Positions 1 to 7,365 of a stretch of DNA of 64,000 nt are shown here, in pieces (position 1 is the first letter of the stretch; each line of letters opens with the position of its first letter). Origin of the DNA: Flavobacterium agrisoli. GTDB lineage: Bacteria > Bacteroidota > Bacteroidia > Flavobacteriales > Flavobacteriaceae. The notes under the pieces were generated by a model. That model had not been told where the DNA came from. It ran no database searches and saw nothing but the letters and a program-made list of their open reading frames with translations. The DNA is taken from positions 992,001-1,056,000 of the forward strand of contig NZ_JAEHFV010000001.1 of NCBI RefSeq assembly GCF_016522065.1, given 5' to 3'. The position numbers and the translations under genes were made by a program.

Positions 1-387
1 ATCAACAATCGGGATTCCGCCAATTCCAAATTCTTTCATTGCGTTTTTAGCATCTGCAACGGTAGAATTCATAGGTAACGTAACCGGATCCAAAATCATT
101 CCTGACTCTGCTCTTTTTACCTTGCGAACTTTGGCCGCTTGTTGCTCAATAGTCATATTTTTATGTAAAACACCTATTCCTCCTTCTTGAGCCATAGCAA
201 TAGCCATAGCGCTTTCGGTAACTGTATCCATTGCTGCAGATACAATAGGAACATTTAAAGTGATGTTTTTTGAAAATTTTGATTGGATACTTACTTCGCG
301 AGGAAGCACATTCGAATAGTTGGGAACTAATAATACATCATCGTAAGTTAATCCTTCGCCGATAATCTTGGTGTTGTGTGCTATCAT
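1..387 (-). CDS. guaB: IMP dehydrogenase, N-terminal part
   Basis: The gene runs off the left edge, so only the first 129 codons are visible. The enzyme oxidises IMP to XMP with NAD, the committed step of GMP synthesis, in the cytoplasm. The visible part reads [20 protein letters not shown], the standard start of bacterial IMPDH, followed by [11 protein letters not shown] and [11 protein letters not shown], which form the first strands of the TIM barrel. [11 protein letters not shown] follows, and the final residues ([20 protein letters not shown]) enter the CBS-domain insert. The ATG at 385-387 follows a clear promoter element at 414-421. A 6-bp inverted repeat (GCAATT/AATTGC, 391-410) covers the short leader and might be a regulatory hairpin. 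Family assignment is secure; the catalytic Cys loop is outside the window. Confidence 0.97.
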   Translation of the reverse strand, partial: MIAHNTKIIGEGLTYDDVLLVPNYSNVLPREVSIQSKFSKNITLNVPIVSAAMDTVTESAMAIAMAQEGGIGVLHKNMTIEQQAAKVRKVKRAESGMILDPVTLPMNSTVADAKNAMKEFGIGGIPIVD

Positions 388-413
388 GGTGCAATTTCTA
401 GTTGAATTGCGTG

Positions 414-421
414 CAAATATA
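414..421 (-). promoter_or_regulatory. -7 promoter element of guaB
   Basis: On the minus strand this reads TATATTTG followed by C, matching the Bacteroidetes consensus TAnnTTTG. It lies 26 bases upstream of the guaB ATG. No good TTG -33 element is seen at the usual spacing. Confidence 0.5.
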
Positions 422-598
422 GTGAATATATTAAAAACTTGTATGTTTTTAAGACCAGAAATTAAGATTTGATAATTGATTATAGTAAAATTCCGATTTT
501 AAAACTCCTCCTCTATATAATTATTTTAGTACGCTACTTTGAATAATCCAGCAAGAAACAAGTTTTATAAAGTTACCAATCGAAGACCGTACAATCTT

Positions 599-1996
599 TC
601 AATCAAAATAACGGGTCTTTTGAGGAATAATAAAATTAAGTCCCAACTGAAAAGACAAGCTATTGGCTTTGGATACATCTCGATATTCTAACACATTATC
701 GACCATTGTATAAAAGTTCAACGCACCCAAATTTGCCGAAAGTCCAAACCCAATATTGGATTTCGAAAATGTATCCAGCGTGTAAGTAGCCTTTACTTGC
801 AAAGCCTCGAAAAGAGAACGTTGGTAATATGCTGTTGCGGCCAAAAAAGGATTTTTAGGCATACTCATAGCAAACAATTGCAAACCAATAGCGTTTTGAT
901 ACTTGTTTTCGGAAGTGGTACAATTACAATTTTGAGATTGAGGCTTTCCGAAAGAATATTGCGCCGAAGCATTCCATTTTACAGATCGCCATGTTGTAAA
1001 CTTGGTATACAATGTATCTCTTGGTATCGCTTCTTCAAAGGACTTGATAACATTATCGGGATCGTCATTTGGAATAAAATTAGGATTTATTCCTTCGTAT
1101 TTGTAATACCCTTTATAAGTATACGTTGCCAAATCTTTAGTGTGCCGAATAAATCCAACATCTAAAATACTTGCCGTAACTTGCCATTCTGGTTTAGGAT
1201 AATAGGTTGCTCCCAAATCAAAACCGATGCCTAAGTTGCCTTTAAAAAAAGTATTTTGAGCCAAATCGATACCTATTTTTCCATTGTAATCATCTTCTAA
1301 AAATTGGGATACATTTGAAGTTTGGACTTCTAAATTAGACGAAATAATTTGATTATACACCGTAGTATCATCATAATCTGTATAAATATAACCTGAATTG
1401 CGAGTAGAATTAATAGTAAAACCACTTGAATAAATTTTAGCTCTTCCGCCAATTAGGAGTTGATTCGAAACCTTTTTATGATAGCCAATATGCCAAACCG
1501 AAAGCAAATCAGATTTAAAATTAATATCATTCAACCGAAACGATTTTCCCATGTAATTTTGATTTCCTTCTAAAGCTAAAATCGCTGGATCTTTTGGTAT
1601 GTAACTCAACACATTAAACTCTTGATACAATCCAAAAGACAAATAACTATTACTTTGCCAATCGCCTAATTTAATTCCGGCACTAAAAACCTCCAATTGT
1701 TGGTTTACTAGAATTTTATCTTTTGGAGAACTCAAAAAGATTGCATTTCGAAGTTTCTCGTTAAAATTGGTATTGTTTTTAGCAAACAAATCATAAGCCG
1801 AAACGCTATTACTACCTGCTTGTGCCGAAATTCCAGATAACAAAGGAATTCCCACATACCATTCGTAACTTACATCGCTACCCGGATTTGATAACAAGGT
1901 TTGCGGAATTCCAGCAAAATTATACAGCACTTGTTTATTTTGCGCATGGCTTTTTAAAGCTAGAAAACAAATTATGAAATAGAATACTTTTTTCAT
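599..1996 (-). CDS. DUF5723-type outer-membrane beta-barrel protein
   Basis: A 465-residue secreted protein with an N-terminal signal peptide ending at about residue 19 (KSHAQ). The body is rich in alternating aromatic and polar strands, as in outer-membrane barrels of Bacteroidetes, and I place it in the DUF5723 family by overall resemblance. Typical signs are the early SNPGSDVSYEW segment, the GIGFDLGATYYPKPEW strand around the middle and the barrel-like C-terminus SLSFQLGLNF. It overlaps the preceding lipoprotein gene by four bases (ATGA), so the two are translationally coupled. A second protein of the same family lies at 43997-45328. Function is unknown; an outer-membrane or type IX-related role is inferred only from fold and location. 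Confidence 0.7.
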   Translation of the reverse strand: MKKVFYFIICFLALKSHAQNKQVLYNFAGIPQTLLSNPGSDVSYEWYVGIPLLSGISAQAGSNSVSAYDLFAKNNTNFNEKLRNAIFLSSPKDKILVNQQLEVFSAGIKLGDWQSNSYLSFGLYQEFNVLSYIPKDPAILALEGNQNYMGKSFRLNDINFKSDLLSVWHIGYHKKVSNQLLIGGRAKIYSSGFTINSTRNSGYIYTDYDDTTVYNQIISSNLEVQTSNVSQFLEDDYNGKIGIDLAQNTFFKGNLGIGFDLGATYYPKPEWQVTASILDVGFIRHTKDLATYTYKGYYKYEGINPNFIPNDDPDNVIKSFEEAIPRDTLYTKFTTWRSVKWNASAQYSFGKPQSQNCNCTTSENKYQNAIGLQLFAMSMPKNPFLAATAYYQRSLFEALQVKATYTLDTFSKSNIGFGLSANLGALNFYTMVDNVLEYRDVSKANSLSFQLGLNFIIPQKTRYFD

Positions 1997-2556
1997 TCTA
2001 TTTCTAAATAAATGGTAGCACTCGAACGTAATTGGATACTTCCCACACTATCTGTAGTTAATGGCGATCCTGCTGCCATTTTTACAATAAATCCCACTTG
2101 AGCCATTTGCTGTAGGGCTTCGAGTCGTTCTCCTTCAAAAACTACTGTTTGATTTACAGTAACGGTAGTTCCGTTAGAAGCTGCTACACTTAGTCTGATG
2201 GTATCTATCGGAATATTGTTTTCATTCAACAATAATAAATCTACCGAAAAAGCCCTTGAAATCGAGTTTTCGACTTCGAAATTCAAAACTGTTTTTTTAA
2301 GATTTTTTCTAAAAAAAGCATCCCGAAACGGACTAAAATCCTCTACATCAATAGCAACTCCCCCATCAATATTATTTTCGATAAAAGCCGAAACAGGAAT
2401 GTTAAAGTAAGTTAAGTTCGCTACGAAAACTGGTGTTAATTTCAAGTCGTTTGCTTGGTCAAAGTCCAATTCACTCGAGCAAGAGATAGCGCTCAAAAGA
2501 AAAATTAAAAATATCCAGCCGTTTTTTAAAAGTTTGTACTTTTTTAAATACCACAT
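1993..2556 (-). CDS. Putative lipoprotein coupled to DUF5723 barrel
   Basis: A 187-residue protein starting at the ATG at 2556. An upstream in-frame start at 2625 exists but would overlap the HMG-CoA lyase gene by about 50 bases, while the 2556 start begins MWYLKKYK directly before a hydrophobic stretch. That stretch ends in the lipobox-like LLSAISC, so the mature protein probably starts at this Cys and is membrane-anchored. The rest is beta-rich (VFVANLTYFNIPVSAFI; TTVTVNQTVVFEGERLEAL) without a family I recognise. Its stop overlaps the start of the DUF5723 gene by four bases. A lipoprotein partner for that barrel is a reasonable inference. Confidence 0.65.
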   Translation of the reverse strand: MWYLKKYKLLKNGWIFLIFLLSAISCSSELDFDQANDLKLTPVFVANLTYFNIPVSAFIENNIDGGVAIDVEDFSPFRDAFFRKNLKKTVLNFEVENSISRAFSVDLLLLNENNIPIDTIRLSVAASNGTTVTVNQTVVFEGERLEALQQMAQVGFIVKMAAGSPLTTDSVGSIQLRSSATIYLEIE

Positions 2557-2575
2557 ATTAATTTCAGTAAATTTC

Positions 2576-3442
2576 TTACTGAAAGGTACTAAATAATTTT
2601 GAAGCTTCGTTATAAGCACTTTCAAAACTTAAACTATTACAATTAGTAAAGGTTTTATTTGCTGTAAAATAAGAAATTAATTTTTCGGTCGGCATGTTGC
2701 CTGTTAAATGATTGGTGGCCATAGGACATCCGCCAAAACCTTGAATAGCACCATCGAAACGCAAACAACCAGCTTTGTAAGCCGCATCAATTTTAGGAAA
2801 CCAGGAATCGGGAGTAGTGTGCAAATGCGCCCCAAATTCTATTGCAGGGTATTTTGGAATTAAATTGGCAAACAAATAATCAATAACCTCGGGAGTGGCA
2901 GTACCCACAGTATCTGAAAGTGATAATATTTTAACTCCTAAATTAGAAAGTTTGGCGGTCCATTCGCCCACAATTTCAACATTCCACGGGTCTCCATACG
3001 GATTGCCAAAACCCATCGATAAATACGTTACTACATCTTTATCTTTTTTATACGCTATTTCTAAAATTTCTTCTAAAGTAACGATAGATTGCGCAATCGT
3101 TTTGTGCGTGTTTCGCATTTGAAAATTTTCGGAAATAGAAAAAGGAAATCCTAGGTATTGTATTTGTTGAAATTCCGAAGCCAACGCCGCTCCCTTTGTA
3201 TTGGCAATAATAGCTAATAATTTACTACTTGTTTGCGATAAATCCAATTGCGATAAAACTTCGGCTGTGTCCTGCATTTGCGGAATTGCTTTAGGAGAAA
3301 CAAAACTTCCAAAATCAATCGTATCAAAACCCACTCGCAGCAGTGCCTGAATATACGACACCTTTTTTTGAGTAGGAATAAAGGTTTTTATACCTTGCAT
3401 GGCATCGCGCGGACATTCGATAATTTTAATTTTTTGACTCAA
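2576..3442 (-). CDS. Hydroxymethylglutaryl-CoA lyase
   Basis: A 288-residue cytoplasmic TIM-barrel enzyme of the HMGL-like/DRE-TIM family that splits HMG-CoA into acetoacetate and acetyl-CoA, the last step of leucine breakdown. Visible hallmarks are ECPRDAMQG at residues 9-17 (family EVGPRDGLQ, metal and catalytic Arg/Asp), SLSDTVG around 174-180, the metal-binding HLH pair at 206-208 and the active-site loop AIQGFGGCPMA with Cys239. These distinguish it from isopropylmalate synthase, which lacks the Cys loop. Length is typical for bacterial lyases. It is first of a minus-strand set with the lipoprotein and barrel genes, although nothing suggests a shared pathway. IcmF at 30253-33693 is another branched-chain acyl-CoA enzyme in the window. 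Confidence 0.92.
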   Translation of the reverse strand: MSQKIKIIECPRDAMQGIKTFIPTQKKVSYIQALLRVGFDTIDFGSFVSPKAIPQMQDTAEVLSQLDLSQTSSKLLAIIANTKGAALASEFQQIQYLGFPFSISENFQMRNTHKTIAQSIVTLEEILEIAYKKDKDVVTYLSMGFGNPYGDPWNVEIVGEWTAKLSNLGVKILSLSDTVGTATPEVIDYLFANLIPKYPAIEFGAHLHTTPDSWFPKIDAAYKAGCLRFDGAIQGFGGCPMATNHLTGNMPTEKLISYFTANKTFTNCNSLSFESAYNEASKLFSTFQ

Positions 3443-3512
3443 AGCTTTTTATTTCTAGTGCTAATTTAGTTGGATTTTTCCAGAATAAAAAAATATGCCC
3501 CTTTTTATTACA

Positions 3513-3596
3513 TTACACAATTTCGTAATATTTCAAAATATTACACAAAAAAGTAATAAATAAAAATATTACCTATATTTGTAATATTAAAACATA
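3513..3596 (+). repeat. Three 28-bp direct repeats with internal dyads upstream of satD
   Basis: Three imperfect tandem units start at 3513, 3541 and 3569. Each begins with TTAC, has GTAA exactly 12 bases later (dyad TTAC-N8-GTAA), and continues with an A/T-rich tail. TTAC falls at 3513, 3541 and 3569; GTAA at 3525, 3553 and 3581. Larger palindromes are also present: GTAATATT/AATATTAC at 3525-3544 and AATATTAC/GTAATATT at 3565-3588. The third unit covers a TATATTTG promoter element (3574-3581). The arrangement looks like a cooperative operator array, plausibly for the HTH of SatD itself; that is inference. Confidence 0.75.
3574..3581 (+). promoter_or_regulatory. -7 promoter element inside the satD repeat array
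   Basis: TATATTTG matches TAnnTTTG and lies within the third 28-bp repeat, 56 bases before the satD ATG. A second TATATTTG sits at 3627-3634, only three bases before the ATG, and would give a nearly leaderless transcript. Which one is used cannot be told from sequence. Confidence 0.4.
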
Positions 3597-3637
3597 AAAC
3601 ACGTTCACATTTTGTAAATAATTAGCTATATTTGAAT

Positions 3638-4249
3638 ATGACAAGCATTTTAACAGGAGATATAATCAACTCAAGAAGTGTGGATAGCGCGCTATGGATA
3701 ATAGGGCTCAAAGCACTACTGAACCAACTTGCGATGAATTCGGAACAATGGGAAATATACAGAGGAGATGAGTTTCAGCTTGAAATTCAAAATCCAGAGG
3801 ATGCCTTTATATGTGCTATTTTAATAAAAGCGTATTTAAAAACCGTTAAACTAGATGCCCGAATTGGTATTGGCTTGGGAGAAAAAAATCATACTTCCAA
3901 AAAAATAAGCCAAAGCAACGGCTCCGCATTTGTAAACTCGGGAGCTATTTTTGATTCTTTAAAAAGGGAAAAAACAAGTTTGGCTTTGCAATCAAATAAT
4001 TTTGATTTCGATAGCAATCTCAATTTAAAACTAAAATTAGCACTAACTTTTATAGATAGTTGGTTGATTCAAGCTGCCGAATTGGTGTTAATCGCGATAC
4101 AAAATCCCGAATTTTCACAAGAAGAAATAGGAAAAAAATTGGGTATCAATCAAGCAGCAGTGAGCCGTCGAAAAAAACGAGCACACTTTGATTTAATTCT
4201 TGAATTGGATGCTTATTTTAGAAATCAAATCAAAACCATTTCAAGATGA
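3638..4249 (+). CDS. SatD-family protein with C-terminal HTH
   Basis: A 203-residue cytoplasmic protein. I use the ATG at 3638 because the in-frame TTG two codons upstream lies in a promoter-like TATATTTG. The N-terminal part opens MTSILTGDIINSR, the SatD family start. It also resembles a nucleotide-cyclase/GGDEF palm: Asp8 in LTGDI, Asp44 in YRGDEF, then DARIGIGLGE (73-82) and AFVNSGAIFD (97-106). The Arg expected four residues after the Asn in active class III cyclases is Ile104, so catalysis is doubtful. Residues 159-183 (FSQEEIGKKLGINQAAVSRR) form a helix-turn-helix. It is coupled to the DUF3307 gene by an ATGA overlap and preceded by the repeat array. Family assignment is good; biochemical role is unknown. 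Confidence 0.8.
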   Translation: MTSILTGDIINSRSVDSALWIIGLKALLNQLAMNSEQWEIYRGDEFQLEIQNPEDAFICAILIKAYLKTVKLDARIGIGLGEKNHTSKKISQSNGSAFVNSGAIFDSLKREKTSLALQSNNFDFDSNLNLKLKLALTFIDSWLIQAAELVLIAIQNPEFSQEEIGKKLGINQAAVSRRKKRAHFDLILELDAYFRNQIKTISR

Positions 4250-4956
4250 TTGTATTTATAAAGTTAATTTTAGCACATTTAATTGGAGATTTTATCTTAC
4301 AACCAAATGCTTGGGTAGCCGATAAAGAAAAGAAAAAACAGCAAAGTATTTATTTATATCTTCATGCCGCTGTACACGGAATTATAGCTTGGATTTTAAT
4401 AGGAAATGCCATGTTTGCAGGCTTTGCGCTTTTACTAATAGTCGTACATGGATTTATCGATTATGTAAAACTGTACTTTCAAAAAAGCAAAAACAAACGC
4501 ACTTGGTTCATAATCGATCAAATAGCGCATATAGTTTCTCTTGCCATAATTGCTTTATTATACGAGAATAAAGGTTTAGAATTTCAGGAATTTAGCAATG
4601 GTTTTTGGGTTGTAATCACAGCAGTTGTGTTTGTAAGCAAACCGTGTTCAATCATCATTAAAACCATCATTTCGATTTGGACTCCCGAAAACAAAAATAC
4701 TACCGACGACTCGTTGGCAAACGCAGGTAATTTTATCGGAATTTTAGAGCGCTTGCTAATACTTTGTTTTATTTTGACACATCATTTTGAAGCCATTGGT
4801 TTTTTACTGGCCGCAAAATCAATTTTTAGATTTGGAGATTTGAAAGAAGCCAAAGACCGAAAATTAACAGAATACGTTTTAATTGGCAGCCTGTTAAGTT
4901 TCGGAATAGCGATTTGTATCGGATTGCTTACCGAATTGGTTTTACAATCTTTCTAA
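4246..4956 (+). CDS. DUF3307 multi-pass membrane protein
   Basis: A 236-residue integral membrane protein with about six or seven hydrophobic segments. Polar residues recur within or next to the membrane: [10 protein letters not shown] near the start, [44 protein letters not shown] and EYVLIGS. Repeated His/Asp/Glu of this kind suggests a metal-dependent membrane enzyme or a transporter, but no activity is established for DUF3307. It starts inside the satD stop codon, so the two are co-translated. Its 3' end overlaps the convergent pyrD gene by 15 bases. The tight pairing with an HTH-carrying SatD protein suggests a regulated membrane effector, which is inference. Confidence 0.82.
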   Translation: MIVFIKLILAHLIGDFILQPNAWVADKEKKKQQSIYLYLHAAVHGIIAWILIGNAMFAGFALLLIVVHGFIDYVKLYFQKSKNKRTWFIIDQIAHIVSLAIIALLYENKGLEFQEFSNGFWVVITAVVFVSKPCSIIIKTIISIWTPENKNTTDDSLANAGNFIGILERLLILCFILTHHFEAIGFLLAAKSIFRFGDLKEAKDRKLTEYVLIGSLLSFGIAICIGLLTELVLQSF

Positions 4957-5961
4957 TATTTTTTTATTGATTTTTTTAATCAAAGCTGGGCCTTCGTAAA
5001 TAAACCCAGTGTATAATTGCACTAACGAAGCTCCGGCATCTAACTTTTCGAGCGCATCTTCTGCCGAATGAATACCTCCGACACCAATAATAGGAAAGGC
5101 TTTGTTACTTTTTTCAGAAAGAAAACGAATCACCTCTGTAGAACGTTTAGCTAAAGGTTTACCAGACATTCCGCCTACTTCAATTTTATTCTCAGACTGA
5201 AGGCCTTCACGAGAAATTGTGGTATTGGTAGCAATAACTCCCGCAATTTGAGTTGTTTTAACGATATCGATAATATCCAACAATTGCTCATCGGTTAAAT
5301 CCGGAGCAATTTTAAGCAAAATCGGTTTCGATTTGATTTTTTCTGCATTGCGATTTTGAAGCGTTTGCAATAAGGCGGTCAAGGGTTCTTTATCTTGCAA
5401 AGCTCGAAGATTGGGTGTATTAGGCGAACTAACGTTTACCACGAAATAATCAACATAATCAAACAAAGCATCAAAGCAAATGATATAATCCGAAGCGGCA
5501 TTTTCGTTAGAAGTCACTTTATTCTTGCCGATATTTCCTCCTATTAACGTTCCTTTATTTTTTTTCAGTCGACTAATAACTTCTTCTACTCCTCCATTAT
5601 TAAACCCCATTCTATTGATAATAGCTTGATCTTCCTTCAGTCGAAACAATCTTTTTTTAGGGTTTCCTTCTTGTCCAACAGGCGTCACCGTTCCTATTTC
5701 TATAAAGCCAAATCCAAAATCGGCCAATTCTTTATAAAGGACAGCATTTTTGTCAAATCCCGCCGCTAATCCTACCGGATTATCAAATTTAATTCCAAAA
5801 ACTTCTCGCTCTAAACGAATGTCTTTCACTTTAAAAATACCGCGAATACAAGCCGCAATACCAGGTATTTTAGATAAAAATTTAATAGTAGAAAAAGTAA
5901 AATAATGTACTTCTTCAGGATCAAACCAAAAGAGAATCGGGCGAATAAGTAATTTATACAT
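4942..5961 (-). CDS. pyrD: Dihydroorotate dehydrogenase (quinone), class 2
   Basis: A 339-residue enzyme that oxidises dihydroorotate to orotate and passes electrons through FMN to menaquinone at the inner membrane, the fourth step of UMP synthesis. The N-terminal helices ([20 protein letters not shown]) are the membrane-association region found only in class 2 enzymes. The barrel shows [12 protein letters not shown] (61-72), [25 protein letters not shown] and the active-site [11 protein letters not shown] (176-186) that supplies the catalytic Ser. Phosphate-binding motifs follow as GVIATNTT and [11 protein letters not shown]. It is monocistronic behind its own promoter and convergent with DUF3307. 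Confidence 0.97.
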   Translation of the reverse strand: MYKLLIRPILFWFDPEEVHYFTFSTIKFLSKIPGIAACIRGIFKVKDIRLEREVFGIKFDNPVGLAAGFDKNAVLYKELADFGFGFIEIGTVTPVGQEGNPKKRLFRLKEDQAIINRMGFNNGGVEEVISRLKKNKGTLIGGNIGKNKVTSNENAASDYIICFDALFDYVDYFVVNVSSPNTPNLRALQDKEPLTALLQTLQNRNAEKIKSKPILLKIAPDLTDEQLLDIIDIVKTTQIAGVIATNTTISREGLQSENKIEVGGMSGKPLAKRSTEVIRFLSEKSNKAFPIIGVGGIHSAEDALEKLDAGASLVQLYTGFIYEGPALIKKINKKILERL

Positions 5962-5977
5962 GAAGTTTTTTTGGCTG

Positions 5978-5985
5978 CAAATTTA
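5978..5985 (-). promoter_or_regulatory. -7 promoter element of pyrD
   Basis: Minus-strand TAAATTTG followed by CAGCC, 16 bases before the pyrD ATG. The same TTTGCAGCC follows the -7 element of rplS at 18320. Confidence 0.5.
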
Positions 5986-6129
5986 AGAATTCCAAAACAT
6001 ATTTAAACTATAATTACGTCATTAAGTCAAAAACTAAAAAAAAACCATCACAATTTTTAAAAAGAAACAATATCAATATTTTAAAGAAAGATAATTGCAA
6101 AAATTAAATCCTGATATATAAAAAAATAG

Positions 6130-6137
6130 TAATTTTG
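6130..6137 (+). promoter_or_regulatory. -7 promoter element of the DUF6515 gene
   Basis: TAATTTTG matches TAnnTTTG, 57 bases before the ATG at 6195. An in-frame TTG at 6135 lies inside this element, which argues against that codon as the start. Confidence 0.4.
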
Positions 6138-6194
6138 TGTACAGATGTTCTTACTAATTTCACCTATTCATGTTTAAAAACTAAAACAACAAAT

Positions 6195-7253
6195 ATGAAA
6201 AACTTACAAGTATATTTAAAAAAAGGTCAACTTATCTGCATGATTAGTGCTCTTTTTATTTTTACAATGGATGGATTTGCGCAACACCGAGGAGGTGCCG
6301 CTCGAAGACCTGCTCCATCTAGACCTGCGGCTAGCCACACTGCAGCCCGACCTGCGCAATCACACAATGTTTCTAGGCCTGCGCAAAGCCATTCAGTTTC
6401 TAGACCCACGCAAAATCACACTGTTTCCAGACCCTCAACTGCATCAAAACCAGCTATAAAAAAACCTTCGAGTTCGGGAGTTAAAAAAATAAACAACAAC
6501 TCTGGGTCTAAAATTGGAACTGGTACTAATAGAAATATTGCCAATAATAAAAAACCTTCGGTTGGAAATAAAACTACTGTAGGCGACCGCAATACAAAAA
6601 TTGGAAACAAAACCAACGTAGGGAACAAAGTAAATGTGGATAAAAGCAGAAAGAATGTCAATGTTAACATTGATAATAGCAAACACATGAATGTTCACAA
6701 CAACCGAAATACCGTTGTAAGAAGAAACAACAGACCTTATACGAGACCTCCCTATCGTTATGGTGGTTATAGTTATCATGCTTACCATCCTTACTACCCA
6801 AGACCTTATCGACCATTTTATTGGGGACCAGTATGGCATCCGTGGGGCTTTTTCTTAACTAGTTTAGCTGTAACAGCTGTAGTGGTAAGTATTGAAAACA
6901 CACAATACCATTACGACCAAGGAGTATGGTACCAACCTTACAACAATGGTTATCAAGTAGTAGCCGCTCCAGTGGGTGGTACTGTTAATAATATTCCAAG
7001 TGGCGCCGAAACAGTTAATACAGGAACCGTTAATAATTATTATTACGGTGGAACGTATTACGAAAAATCAGATGGAAAATACACCGTAGTTGAACCTACT
7101 GCAGGAACATTAGTGGATAATTTACCCGAAGGAGGAGAAGAAGTAACACTTGGCGATGTGAAATATGTGAAATTTGGAGAAACATATTACCAGCCTGTAG
7201 AAGTAGATGGAAAACAAAAATACGAGGTTGTTCTTGTAGAAGAAGATAACTAA
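6195..7253 (+). CDS. DUF6515 family secreted protein with low-complexity region
   Basis: A 352-residue exported protein. The chosen ATG gives a signal sequence of about 29 residues (MKNLQVYLKKGQLICMISAL, cleavage after GFAQ). After it comes a Pro/Ser/His-rich tract with near-repeats RPAQSHNVS, RPAQSHSVS, RPTQNHTVS, then an Asn/Lys/Gly tract with VGNK and IGNK repeats. A Tyr/Pro-rich segment and a hydrophobic stretch (GFFLTSLAVTAVVVS) precede the conserved C-terminal module, where VAAPVGGTVNNIPSG, YYYGGTYY and VDNLPEGGEEV repeat the DUF6515 pattern. The family is common in Bacteroidetes and has no known function. The repeats suggest an extended linker to a surface domain. Confidence 0.75.
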   Translation: MKNLQVYLKKGQLICMISALFIFTMDGFAQHRGGAARRPAPSRPAASHTAARPAQSHNVSRPAQSHSVSRPTQNHTVSRPSTASKPAIKKPSSSGVKKINNNSGSKIGTGTNRNIANNKKPSVGNKTTVGDRNTKIGNKTNVGNKVNVDKSRKNVNVNIDNSKHMNVHNNRNTVVRRNNRPYTRPPYRYGGYSYHAYHPYYPRPYRPFYWGPVWHPWGFFLTSLAVTAVVVSIENTQYHYDQGVWYQPYNNGYQVVAAPVGGTVNNIPSGAETVNTGTVNNYYYGGTYYEKSDGKYTVVEPTAGTLVDNLPEGGEEVTLGDVKYVKFGETYYQPVEVDGKQKYEVVLVEEDN

Positions 7254-7271
7254 TTTATAAATCAAGCATTC

Positions 7272-7320
7272 AGACTAAAAGACTTTTCAATTTAAAAATT
7301 GGAAAGTCTTTTGTCTTTTT
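7272..7320 (+). terminator. Rho-independent terminator of the DUF6515 gene
   Basis: Arms 7277-7293 and 7296-7312 pair over about 15 bp with one G:U, and an outer AGAC/GTCT pair extends the stem. A T-rich tract follows. Confidence 0.75.
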
Positions 7321-7324
7321 TAAG

Positions 7325-7332
7325 TATATTTG
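7325..7332 (+). promoter_or_regulatory. -7 promoter element of the FGE-like gene
   Basis: TATATTTG, 33 bases before the ATG at 7366. A TTG at 7299-7301 sits 23 bases upstream, at the upper end of the TTG-N17-23-TAnnTTTG spacing reported for Flavobacterium. The in-frame TTG at 7330 lies inside the element. Confidence 0.5.
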
Positions 7333-7365
7333 AATACTATTCTTACGTTTATTAAATTACTTTTT

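Noticed and set aside
2557..2625. Longer start for the lipoprotein gene
   Set aside because: It would overlap HMG-CoA lyase by about 50 bases and place 23 residues before the signal sequence.
3632..3640. TTG start two codons upstream of the satD ATG
   Set aside because: The TTG lies in a TATATTTG promoter-like element. The same applies to TTG starts in front of the DUF6515 and FGE-like genes (6135, 7330); those before the MFS, icd and DUF4249 genes (13524, 18968, 26016) lie beside promoter elements or just before signal sequences. In every case the later ATG fits the protein family better.
3638..4956. SatD/DUF3307 as a Pycsar-like cyclase-effector defence system
   Set aside because: The cyclase transition-state Arg is missing, the protein carries an HTH, and there is no defence-island context. 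Kept only as a fold resemblance.
6227..6839. Several overlapping ORFs in the DUF6515 gene
   Set aside because: They arise from the low-complexity repeats of the real gene read in other frames.
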